Part shown: one piece after another, positions 1 to 7,827 of the stretch
Layout of the letters: every line of letters begins with the position of its first letter
How positions within the stretch are numbered: position 1 is the stretch's first letter
Origin: an uncultured beta proteobacterium
GTDB lineage: Bacteria > Pseudomonadota > Gammaproteobacteria > Burkholderiales > Burkholderiaceae_C
Direction: 5' to 3'
Assembly (NCBI GenBank): GCA_903844215.1
Contig: CAIMSP010000140.1
Location: 1 to 64,000 of the forward strand
Length of the DNA stretch: 64,000 nt
Made by a program: the position numbers and the translations under genes
The notes under the pieces: generated by a model
Database searches by the model: none
What the model saw: the letters and a program-made list of their open reading frames with translations, nothing else
Told to the model about the DNA's origin: nothing

Positions 1-51
1 GTGCCGCGACGTTTGACGCTGCCGGGCTGGATTGCCAAACCGATGCCTTAG
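1..51 (+). CDS. possible 3' end of an upstream gene (partial)
   Basis: Frame 1 is open from the window edge and stops with TAG at 49-51, ten bases before the next start codon. The 16 residues end in a Trp-Ile-Ala-Lys-Pro run and cannot be assigned to a family. It may be the tail of a gene co-transcribed with the antiporter gene, or a chance open frame. The sequence left of the window would settle this. Confidence 0.25.
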   Translation: MPRRLTLPGWIAKPMP

Positions 52-60
52 GGCGCCTCC

Positions 61-1221
61 ATGCCAGACGAACCGACCATGCTTTCGCGCACCTTCAAAC
101 ACTTCTTCCAATCGGAGAAGGCCGGCGGCGTGCTGCTGATGCTGTTCACGCTGGCGTCGCTGCTGCTCGCCAACTCGTCCTTTGGACCGGCTTACCAGTC
201 CCTCTGGCGCATCCCGGTGGCTGGGCTGAGCCTGGAACATTGGGTGAATGATGGCTTGATGGCGGTGTTCTTTCTGTTCATCGGCCTGGAACTCGAACGC
301 GAGCTTTTCGTCGGGGAACTGTCGAGTTTCAAGAGCGCCTTGCTTCCCATGTTCGCGGCCATCGGCGGCATCGCATTGCCCGCGCTGATCCACTACGGCC
401 TGAACGCCGGCACCCCGACCGAGGCCGGCGCGGGCATCCCCATGGCAACCGATATTGCCTTCGCCCTGGCGGCCCTGGCCTTGCTCGGGCGTCGCGTCCC
501 GGCCGCGCTCAAGATCTTCCTCACGGCACTGGCGGTGATGGACGACCTCGGTGCCATCGTCGTGATCGGGCTGTTCTACACCGAGCGCGTCGCACTGGGC
601 TATTTGCTGGCGGCCTTGGGCGTCTTTGGCTTGCTCGTCCTGCTCAACCGCGTGCGGCGCGTCATGGCGCTGCTGCCCTACCTGCTCGGTGGTGCACTGA
701 TGTGGTGGCTGATGCTCAAGTCGGGGGTGCATGCCACGCTGGCCGGCGTGATGCTGGCGTTCGCGATCCCGTTTTCTGCGCAGGCCGAGGATGAACATTC
801 GCCGTCCCATCGGCTGGAACACCGCTTGCACCAGCCGGTCGCCTTTGTCATCCTGCCCATTTTTGCGCTGGCCAATACCGCGCTGGCGCTGGGCCCGCAA
901 TGGCAGGCTGGACTGCTGACGGCCAACAGCCTGGGCATCATCGGCGGCCTGGTGCTTGGCAAACCGCTGGGCATTGGCTTGGCGTCGTTGGCGGTGGTGC
1001 GCCTCGGCTGGTGCCGCCTGCCGCCAGACCTCGGCTGGCGCCACATCGTGGGTGCCGGCATGCTCGGCGGCATCGGTTTCACCATGTCGATTTTCGTCAC
1101 CAATCTGGCCTTTGCGGGCCAGGCGCCATTCATCGATGCGTCGAAAATCGCTGTCCTGCTGGCCTCCGTTGCGGCCGGCGCACTGGGTTGCCTTTGGCTG
1201 CGAATGGCAACGCATGAATAA
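61..1221 (+). CDS. nhaA: Na+/H+ antiporter NhaA
   Basis: Predicted inner-membrane antiporter that exchanges cytoplasmic Na+ (or Li+) for H+ and supports pH and sodium homeostasis. The 386-residue length matches the family (E. coli NhaA has 388). Family hallmarks are visible: the early FLFIGLELERE helix, the MATDIAFALA segment, and the paired aspartates in VMDDLGAIVV that bind the ion, followed by the late GFTMSIFVTNLAF helix. About twelve hydrophobic segments can be traced. An alternative ATG lies six codons downstream at 79; neither start has a clear ribosome binding site. The next gene, a mechanosensitive channel, is also osmotic or ionic in role, so the two may share a transcript. Confidence 0.93.
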   Translation: MPDEPTMLSRTFKHFFQSEKAGGVLLMLFTLASLLLANSSFGPAYQSLWRIPVAGLSLEHWVNDGLMAVFFLFIGLELERELFVGELSSFKSALLPMFAAIGGIALPALIHYGLNAGTPTEAGAGIPMATDIAFALAALALLGRRVPAALKIFLTALAVMDDLGAIVVIGLFYTERVALGYLLAALGVFGLLVLLNRVRRVMALLPYLLGGALMWWLMLKSGVHATLAGVMLAFAIPFSAQAEDEHSPSHRLEHRLHQPVAFVILPIFALANTALALGPQWQAGLLTANSLGIIGGLVLGKPLGIGLASLAVVRLGWCRLPPDLGWRHIVGAGMLGGIGFTMSIFVTNLAFAGQAPFIDASKIAVLLASVAAGALGCLWLRMATHE

Positions 1222-1329
1222 GCCACCGGGCTCGACTCGTCATCCTGCGAAGAAAGGGAAAACGCCGTGCTGCCATGCCCCGAACCCCATCGCGCGCGCC
1301 CAGCGGGGCGTCCCCATCGAGTGAGCGCG

Positions 1330-2952
1330 ATGAAGTCCTCACGACTTCAATCCATCCGCCTGGCCTGGCTGCGCGCCCTGTTCTTCGGGCTGCTCCTGCT
1401 TGGCTTCTCCAACGTCATCCATTTGGCCGCAGCGCAAACCGAAGAAGCCGTCCCGCTCGTCATCGGCAGCCGCAGCATCCATGTGTTTCGCGCCCCGCTT
1501 GGCATGTTTTCCGCAGCCGAGCGGGCCGACGGTGCGCGCAAGCGCATCGAACGCGCCTTTGAGCAAGCGGGCGCGGGCTGGACCTCGGTGCTGCCCACGA
1601 GCCTGGGTGTGGAGGTCCAACTCGATGGCAAGGTGCTGTTCCTGGTCGTCCCGGGCGACGCCCGAACGGCGGCCGGCGAGACGCCCGAGGCGCTGGCGAA
1701 TCAGGCCTCCCGCGTGCTGCAGAAGGCCTGGAGCGAAGCGCGCGAGCGCGATGACTCCGCTGCCCGCCTTGCTGGCGCGCTCAGGGTGGCGCTGGCCACG
1801 GTCCTGCTGCTGGCGGCAGGGTTCGCCACGCTGCGACTGTCCGCGCGCTTGCGCGTCCTGTGCGTCGAACGCCTGAACCGGGGCATGGAACGCTTGCCGG
1901 GGGAACATTGGGGCCTGCGCCTGTCAGCGTCGCTGCCAAAGATCGCGTCCCGCCTGGCGCTGCTGCTGACCTGGTTGCTGGGTCTGGCCCTGGTGTATTT
2001 CTACCTGACCTATGCGCTGGGCCAGTTCGCGCTGACCCGCCCCGCCAGCGAGGGCATGTCGAACTCCATCACCAGCCTGCTGATGCAGGCATGCAAAGCC
2101 GTGATCGAGTCGCTGCCGGGGATGTTCATCTCGGTCATCATCTTTCTGCTGGCCTGGGTTGCCACGCGCATTTCGGCGCAGTACTTCGCCAGCGTCGAGA
2201 CGCGCCCCAGCGACCGCGCGGCGCTGAATGCGCACACGGCCCCGGCGACGCGGCGCCTTGTGAATGCCTCGCTGTGGCTGTTCGCTGTCGCCATGGCTTA
2301 CCCCTACCTGCCGGGGGCGCAGACCGATGCGTTCAAGGGACTCTCCGTGATCATCGGGCTCATGGCTTCGGTCGGGGCTTCGGGCGTGGTGGGACAGGTC
2401 GCCAGCGGCGTGATGATCGTCTACACCTACGCGCTGAAAAAAGGCGAGTACGTGCGCATCCAGGACTATGAGGGGACGGTGACCGAGCTGGGCCTGTTCG
2501 TCACCCGGCTGCGCACCGGACTGGGCGAAGAGATCGCGTTGCCCAACGCCTTCGTGCTGGGCAACGTGACGCGCAACTATTCCCGGATCGATGGCGGCAA
2601 CGGCTATGTGCTCGATACCACGCTGACCATCGGCTACGACACGCCCTGGCGCCAGGTGCACGCCATGCTGCTCGAGGCCGCCGCCAGCGTCCCGCAGATC
2701 AGGAAGATTCCGCCGGGCTATGTGGTGCAATCCGCGCTGTCCGATTTCTATGTCGAGTACAAGCTCGTGGCCTACGTCGATTCGCAGTCGCCGGCGACAC
2801 GGGCGCGCGTGGCCAGCGATCTGCATGCGGCGATCCAGGACGCCTTCAACCGCCACGGGGTGCAGATCATGTCGCCGCACTACATGTTCGATCCAGCCGC
2901 CCCCAAGATCGTCGCAGAGAAGGATTGGCGCGTGCCTGCGGCCAAGGGCTAG
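1330..2952 (+). CDS. MscS-family mechanosensitive ion channel
   Basis: Predicted inner-membrane channel of the MscS superfamily, larger (540 aa) than minimal MscS (286 aa). The start at ATG 1330 is preferred to the in-frame GTG at 1267 because it places a signal-like hydrophobic segment (LRALFFGLLLLGF) at the N-terminus, followed by a periplasmic region of roughly 100 residues. Several membrane helices follow, then the Gly/Ala-rich pore-lining helix (SVGASGVVGQVASGVMIVYT) and the MscS beta domain with GEYVRIQDYEGTVTELGL and LPNAFVLGNVTRNYS. The stop codon is the first base pairs of a 20-bp-stem hairpin. Role in osmotic release is inferred from the family. Confidence 0.88.
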   Translation: MKSSRLQSIRLAWLRALFFGLLLLGFSNVIHLAAAQTEEAVPLVIGSRSIHVFRAPLGMFSAAERADGARKRIERAFEQAGAGWTSVLPTSLGVEVQLDGKVLFLVVPGDARTAAGETPEALANQASRVLQKAWSEARERDDSAARLAGALRVALATVLLLAAGFATLRLSARLRVLCVERLNRGMERLPGEHWGLRLSASLPKIASRLALLLTWLLGLALVYFYLTYALGQFALTRPASEGMSNSITSLLMQACKAVIESLPGMFISVIIFLLAWVATRISAQYFASVETRPSDRAALNAHTAPATRRLVNASLWLFAVAMAYPYLPGAQTDAFKGLSVIIGLMASVGASGVVGQVASGVMIVYTYALKKGEYVRIQDYEGTVTELGLFVTRLRTGLGEEIALPNAFVLGNVTRNYSRIDGGNGYVLDTTLTIGYDTPWRQVHAMLLEAAASVPQIRKIPPGYVVQSALSDFYVEYKLVAYVDSQSPATRARVASDLHAAIQDAFNRHGVQIMSPHYMFDPAAPKIVAEKDWRVPAAKG

Positions 2953-3002
2953 CAGCCTGTCGGACTTTGCACGTGGGCGTGCGCAAAGTCCGACAGGCTG
3001 CT
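2951..3002. terminator. strong hairpin between convergent genes
   Basis: A perfect 20-bp inverted repeat (arms 2951-2970 and 2983-3002) surrounds a 12-base loop. It starts inside the stop codon of the channel gene and ends 20 bases before the stop of the convergent hydrogenase gene. No T tract follows on either side, so it is not a textbook intrinsic terminator. It may act bidirectionally, protect mRNA ends, or be one copy of a dispersed REP-like palindrome. No second copy was noticed in this window. Confidence 0.6.
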
Positions 3003-3021
3003 GCCAAACCCAGCGCGAGCC

Positions 3022-4509
3022 TCAGTGCACCGTGCAGACCATGCACGGATCAAAGGAGCGCACGATGTGCTGCACCGCCACGCTCGCGCCCGGGCCTTCG
3101 TCACGGTCATCCAGCGGCGCGCCCACGAGCGCGGCTTCGAGCGCGCCCGGCGTGCCGGCGGCGTCGCGCGGCGAGAAGTTCCAGCTCGTGGGCGCGACGA
3201 TCTGGTAGTGGGCGATGCGCCCGTCCTCGATGCGCAGCCAGTGGCCCAGCGCACCGCGCGCCGCCTCCGTCAAACCGATGCCCTGCGCCTGCTCGGGCAG
3301 GGCCTGAACCTGGTGGAACGGTTCGCCCGGCCGCAAGGACTGCAGCCACTGCTCCATCAGCGGCAGGATGCGCGCCAGCTCCACCAGGCGCGCCAGCACC
3401 CGCGTGTAAACGCTGCCGCCATGCTCGGCGCAAGCGGCACGAATCAGCGGTTGGCCCGCCACCAACTGGCGGGCAATGGCACCGGTCTCGATCACCTTGC
3501 CCGCCAGCCGTGGCGCCTTGTTCCAGGTGTAGGCGCCGGCCTTGTCGGGCTCGGGCTGGGTGATGCCCGCCATCGGGTGCAGCGCCACGCCGGCGGCCCC
3601 CTCGGACAACCAGGCGTGGCGCATGTCCTCGGTGATCTGGCCGGGGTCCAGCGCCAGGACTTGCTGCGCGGCGCCATCCCACACGCCACGGGCCAGCACG
3701 TGCGAGCCGTCGCTCTGGGCGTAGGCCCCATAGCTGAGGTAGCGAGCGGGTCCGGCGCCCAATCGGGTCAGGCCGGCATCGGCCGCGATGTCCAGGAACA
3801 AGGCCAGATCGCTGCCCTGGGAACGCGCCCCCCAGGCCTGCAGCGCGGCCAGACTGTCGAGCGCGGCCACCTCTTCGAGCGTGCTGCCGAACAGCGTGCG
3901 CTCCAGGAAGGCGCGCATCTCGCGCAGCCGCGCCATGAGCCGGATCTTCTCGGCCGCTTCGATCGCGCGCGCCGTGCCGCCCGGCAGCACGGCACCGGTA
4001 TGCGGCCACTTGCCGCCCAGGCTGCCCATGAGTTCCAGCCAGCGCGCACGCGCCGCCAGCGCCGCGCGGTTGTGTTCGCCGCTCGTGCTGGCGCCGCCGA
4101 CCACCGGCGCAAAGCGCCGCTGCGCTTGCGCGTACCAGCCCTGATCAGCATAAACGCTGCGCGTGAAATCGGGCATGAAGAACACATAGAAATGCGTCAG
4201 ATGGTCGGCCAGGTTTTCGCAAGCGAGCATCAGGTTGATGGCCTGCTGGCCGTTCGGCGGCAGCAGCACACCCGAGGCATCGGCCAGGGCGCGCGCTGCC
4301 GCCACCGACTGCGAGACCGAGCAGATGCCGCAGATGCGCGGCGCGATGGTGAGCGCGTCCATCGGGTCGCGACCGCCCAGCATGCCCTCGAAGCCGCGGT
4401 ACATGGGCGCGTTCACGCGTGCCTCAAGCACACGGCCGTGGGCCACCTCCAACTGGACTTCGAGATCGCCTTCGACGCGGTTGAAGGGCCCCAGTATCAG
4501 CCGTGTCAT
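3022..4509 (-). CDS. hoxC: regulatory [NiFe] hydrogenase large subunit (HoxC/HupV type)
   Basis: Large subunit of a group 2b-type H2-sensing [NiFe] hydrogenase, 495 aa. The first nickel-binding motif RICGICSVSQS (the SVSQS variant typical of sensors) and the second, DPCMVCTVH, are present. Translation stops directly after the final His, so there is no C-terminal peptide for a maturation protease to remove; that is characteristic of regulatory HoxC/HupV subunits and not of energy-conserving enzymes. The start at 4509 overlaps the stop of the small-subunit gene in an ATGA, giving translational coupling. The histidine kinase HoxJ that normally partners HoxBC is not in this window. Confidence 0.88.
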   Translation of the reverse strand: MTRLILGPFNRVEGDLEVQLEVAHGRVLEARVNAPMYRGFEGMLGGRDPMDALTIAPRICGICSVSQSVAAARALADASGVLLPPNGQQAINLMLACENLADHLTHFYVFFMPDFTRSVYADQGWYAQAQRRFAPVVGGASTSGEHNRAALAARARWLELMGSLGGKWPHTGAVLPGGTARAIEAAEKIRLMARLREMRAFLERTLFGSTLEEVAALDSLAALQAWGARSQGSDLALFLDIAADAGLTRLGAGPARYLSYGAYAQSDGSHVLARGVWDGAAQQVLALDPGQITEDMRHAWLSEGAAGVALHPMAGITQPEPDKAGAYTWNKAPRLAGKVIETGAIARQLVAGQPLIRAACAEHGGSVYTRVLARLVELARILPLMEQWLQSLRPGEPFHQVQALPEQAQGIGLTEAARGALGHWLRIEDGRIAHYQIVAPTSWNFSPRDAAGTPGALEAALVGAPLDDRDEGPGASVAVQHIVRSFDPCMVCTVH

Positions 4510-5513
4510 GTTTGTCTGAGCCCGGTTTTGCGCGACACCGGCGGCAGCACGACGTGGTCGCTGATGGCGTTCTTCTTCACGCGTTTGGGCGTGGCGCTTT
4601 TGGACAGCGAGGCCAGGGCCACGAACCAGGCCTTGGGCATGTCGGTGGGCAGGCCGATGGGGATGCCGGCGAGCTTGGGCGTGACGTGAAACGCATGGCC
4701 CGGATTCTGAAATCCGGGCTCGGTGCAGCTGATGCAGGCAAAGCCCGCGCGCGTGCACGAGCCTTCGCCATTCCACAGCCGGGTGTTGCAGTCGGCGTGC
4801 GCCAGCGTGCCCTTGCAGCCCATGTTTTCCATGGTGCAGCCCAGGTCCGAGGGCTTGGACGCGCTGGCCTTGTATTCGTAATATTCATTGCGCGTGCAGC
4901 CGTGGTGCACCAGGCGATCGGCATAGAAACGGGGTCGTCCCAGTGGGTCCAGATCGTCTTGCGTGAAGCCGCCAGCCGCCAGCGCCATGAGTGTGTCGGT
5001 GACCCAGCCGGGGTGCGTTGGACAGCCCGCCACATTGATCACCGGCAGGCCGCCCAGGGCGCGGAACTCGGCCCCCAGCAGGCCGCCCAGGCGGTCATCC
5101 TCGTACTGCAAGCCGCAGGCCTCGGTGGCCTGGTTGGCGCTGGCCGTGACGCCACCCCAGGCGGCGCAGCTGCCCACGGCCAGCACCTGCCTGGCCACGG
5201 TTGACAGACGGCGCACCCACTCGATCATCGGCACGCCGGTGCCGGCCAGGACATGAAAGCGCCCGCTTGCGTTGGGGCCGCGCAGCAGCGCCCCTTCAAT
5301 GCACAGCGCGTCCAGGCGCACCCGAGCGGACAGGCAATCCTGCAACAGCCCGACCAGGCCCGGACCCTGGTCCAGCGAGAGCGCGGGATGCCACAGCAAA
5401 TTGACGCCGTTGTCGCGCAACAGACCGCCAAAGTCGGGCGTGTCGGCCGTCAGCAGCGACATGCTGCAGCCCCCGCAACCGCCGGCTTGCAGCCACAGCA
5501 CATTCAAGCTCAT
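4506..5513 (-). CDS. hoxB: regulatory [NiFe] hydrogenase small subunit (HoxB/HupU type)
   Basis: Iron-sulfur small subunit of an H2 sensor, 335 aa, expected to be cytoplasmic: it begins MSLNVLWLQAGGCGGCSMS with no twin-arginine signal, so the first cluster cysteines lie near residues 13-16. Further cluster ligands are seen in VGSCAAWGG, AGCPTHPGW, the HHGCTRNEYYE region and GEGSCTRAGFACISC. The C-terminal VKKNAISDHVVLPP tail resembles HupU/HoxB. A good AAGGGAG ribosome binding site precedes ATG 5513. It is coupled by a 4-bp overlap to the large subunit and lies 103 bp after the HoxV-like gene. Confidence 0.88.
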   Translation of the reverse strand: MSLNVLWLQAGGCGGCSMSLLTADTPDFGGLLRDNGVNLLWHPALSLDQGPGLVGLLQDCLSARVRLDALCIEGALLRGPNASGRFHVLAGTGVPMIEWVRRLSTVARQVLAVGSCAAWGGVTASANQATEACGLQYEDDRLGGLLGAEFRALGGLPVINVAGCPTHPGWVTDTLMALAAGGFTQDDLDPLGRPRFYADRLVHHGCTRNEYYEYKASASKPSDLGCTMENMGCKGTLAHADCNTRLWNGEGSCTRAGFACISCTEPGFQNPGHAFHVTPKLAGIPIGLPTDMPKAWFVALASLSKSATPKRVKKNAISDHVVLPPVSRKTGLRQT

Positions 5514-5616
5514 CGCATCTCCCTTCAGCAACGCCGCAGCCGATGCGGCCACGCGCCATGGTAACTGGGATGGCCGCTGAAAACCACGCCCGCGACCTGT
5601 CTGCAGGCGATTGTCC

Positions 5617-6786
5617 TCAGTCGCGCGCGGCCGTCCCCGTGGCCACAGGCTGCACCGTGCAAGTGACGCAGGGATCAAAGGCCGCCGCCAGCGTTTGCGC
5701 TGCGGCCGTGGCGTGCGCCGGCAAGGCCGCAACCGCCCGGGCCAGCGCACCTTCGGGATGGAAGTTCCACTCCGTGGGCGCCAGCACGCGGTAGTCCTGG
5801 ACCCGACCCTGAGGGTCGAGTTGCAGCCAATGCAGCAGCAGGCCGCGAGCCATCTCGCACCAGCCGAGCGCCTGGCCCGGGGCCAGCGGCAAGGCGCCAC
5901 AGGACAGCAGCGGCGGGGCGCTTGGCTGCGCCGCGTCGGGTGCGGCGGCGATCTCCATGAGCTCCAGCCAGCGTGCGCTCAGGCGCGTCCAGGCGCTGTG
6001 CTGCGTCGGCCTGGCGCGATCGCGCAGGCGCGTCCACGGCCCGGTTTGCGCGCATTCGCCCAGCCACGTCGGTCGTTGCGCAAACTCGCTCTCGGTGGCC
6101 AGCTGGGTGGCGAGGGCGAGCAGCTGGCGGGTTTGCATGGCGGGGTCCGGATTCAGCACATCCAGGCCACGCTGCGGCGGCGTCAGCTCATGGGCCAGCG
6201 CCAAGCCCTCGGCCAGACAGCGCGCGGGCAGCAGCTGCGCCGCCTGGGCTTGACACCAGCGCGCCAGCCTAGCCGGGTCGCGGTGCGCATCGAGCCACGC
6301 GGCCACGGGTTCACGCAAGACCTCGCGCTCCAGCCACAGGCGCAGGGCCAGGCGCAGGGCCTGTTCCGCTGCCGCGTCGCGCGGCTGGCGCGCTGTGGCC
6401 AGTGGCAGAGGGCAGCCGCGCAACCAGGCCAGCGCCTGTCCCGGCGGGATCGGCTGGGCCAGTCGTTGCGGCCAGTCCAGCGCGATGCTGCGCAGATGGT
6501 CGCGCGCGGTCTCCAGCGCGTGTTGGCGCAGCACTTCGGGCGCGGGGGACTGCGGCTGGCCGGTGCTGGCGCAAGCGAACGCCCATTCGGCGACGCTGCA
6601 ATGGGCATGGGCGCACAGCGTGAACACGCTGGCCAAGGTGTGCCCCAACTGCTCTGCGCCTTGCCCACGCAGCAAGCGGCCCAGCCGACCCGAATCGAGA
6701 ATCGGGCGCTGACCCACGATGCTGTGCACCTGCCCGGGCAGCAGCCGGTACTGTCCACTGATTGATTCCCAGGGTCCAAGGTTCAT
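5617..6786 (-). CDS. hoxV: HoxV/HupK-like hydrogenase assembly protein
   Basis: A degenerate paralogue of hydrogenase large subunits, 389 aa. It keeps the overall fold signature (SISGQYRLLPGQVHSI near the start; VLAPTEWNFHPEG and FDPCVTCTVQ near the end), but the N-terminal nickel motif is replaced by CAHAHC and the final His of DPCxxCxxH is Gln. This matches HupK/HoxV proteins, which are proposed scaffolds for the Fe(CN)2CO cofactor half, and argues against catalysis. It is the first of three minus-strand hydrogenase genes. Other hyp genes and the catalytic hydrogenase are outside the window. Confidence 0.75.
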   Translation of the reverse strand: MNLGPWESISGQYRLLPGQVHSIVGQRPILDSGRLGRLLRGQGAEQLGHTLASVFTLCAHAHCSVAEWAFACASTGQPQSPAPEVLRQHALETARDHLRSIALDWPQRLAQPIPPGQALAWLRGCPLPLATARQPRDAAAEQALRLALRLWLEREVLREPVAAWLDAHRDPARLARWCQAQAAQLLPARCLAEGLALAHELTPPQRGLDVLNPDPAMQTRQLLALATQLATESEFAQRPTWLGECAQTGPWTRLRDRARPTQHSAWTRLSARWLELMEIAAAPDAAQPSAPPLLSCGALPLAPGQALGWCEMARGLLLHWLQLDPQGRVQDYRVLAPTEWNFHPEGALARAVAALPAHATAAAQTLAAAFDPCVTCTVQPVATGTAARD

Positions 6787-6840
6787 GGGCGGAGGCGACC
6801 TGCGTTGTGCGATCGGGCAAGACCGGCCGGTGCGGCGGAC

Positions 6841-7689
6841 TCAGTAGCGGTAAACGCCTTGCCCGGACTTGCGTCCCAAGCGGCCCGCCGCCACCATCTC
6901 CTTGAGCAGCGGACAGGCGCGGTACTTGCTGTCGCCAAACTCGCTCAAGTACACCTCCATCACGGCCAGGCAAACATCGAGTCCCACCATGTCCGCCAGC
7001 GCCAAGGGACCGATGGGTTGGTTGCAGCCGAGCTTCATGCCGGCATCGATGTCTTCGGCCGTCGCCAGGCCTTCGGCGAGCACAAAAAAGGCCTCGTTGA
7101 TCATCGGCACCAGGATGCGGTTCACGACGAATCCGGGCGCGTTCTTCACCGTGATCGGCGTCTTGCCCAGAGCTTTGGCCATGGCGTGCACGGCGTCGTG
7201 GGTGGCGTCGCTGGTTTGCAGGCCACGGATGATTTCCACCAAGGCCATCATCGGCACCGGGTTGAAGAAATGCATGCCGATGAAGCGCTCGGCGCGGCTC
7301 GTCACCGCCGCCAGCTTGGTGATGGAAATGGACGAGGTGTTGGAGGCAATGATCACCTCGGGCGCCACGATGGCGTCGATCTGCTTGAGGATCCTGAGCT
7401 TGAGATCGTGGTTCTCCGTGGCCGCTTCGATCACCAGTTGGGCCGGTTTCAGATCGTCGTAACTCGTGCTGCCCTGGATCAGCGCGAGCGCGGCGTCGCG
7501 CGCCGCGGCCGTGATCTTTTCTTTCTTGAGCAGGCGCTCCAGACTCTGGGCCACGGTGGCCAGGCCCTTGTCCACGGCGGCCTGCGACACATCGACCATC
7601 ACGACCTGAATTCCGGCTACGGCGCAGGCCTGTGCGATGCCGTTGCCCATGGTGCCGGCGCCGATGATGCCCACTGTTCTGATATCCAT
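6841..7689 (-). CDS. hbd: 3-hydroxybutyryl-CoA dehydrogenase
   Basis: NAD(P)-dependent 3-hydroxyacyl-CoA dehydrogenase, 282 aa, the usual length of single-function Hbd. The N-terminal Rossmann motif VGIIGAGTMGNGIAQA, the HFFNPVPMM signature carrying the catalytic His, and the NAPGFVVNRIL motif are clear. The start at 7689 was chosen over upstream codons because it lies right before the nucleotide-binding strand and has a GGAG site 12 bases upstream. It would oxidise 3-hydroxybutyryl-CoA to acetoacetyl-CoA, the final oxidation after glutaryl-CoA in anaerobic benzoate degradation; it could equally serve PHB turnover. It lies 54 bp upstream of hoxV on the same strand. Confidence 0.92.
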   Translation of the reverse strand: MDIRTVGIIGAGTMGNGIAQACAVAGIQVVMVDVSQAAVDKGLATVAQSLERLLKKEKITAAARDAALALIQGSTSYDDLKPAQLVIEAATENHDLKLRILKQIDAIVAPEVIIASNTSSISITKLAAVTSRAERFIGMHFFNPVPMMALVEIIRGLQTSDATHDAVHAMAKALGKTPITVKNAPGFVVNRILVPMINEAFFVLAEGLATAEDIDAGMKLGCNQPIGPLALADMVGLDVCLAVMEVYLSEFGDSKYRACPLLKEMVAAGRLGRKSGQGVYRY

Positions 7690-7827
7690 GCTGCTGAACT
7701 CCAAAAATAAGTCGATGTTAATGTGAAAGAACGAACTTTCATGGTGCTGGGGCGCTTTGCGCACCCGGCATGAAAGTTAGCCCGACAGGTGAGCCTCGGG
7801 TCGATTCAGTCGAGGCAAAATTCGCCC

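Noticed and set aside
5617-6786. Second catalytic [NiFe] hydrogenase large subunit
   Set aside because: Key nickel ligands are replaced (CAHAHC; final His to Gln), which fits the HoxV/HupK assembly family.
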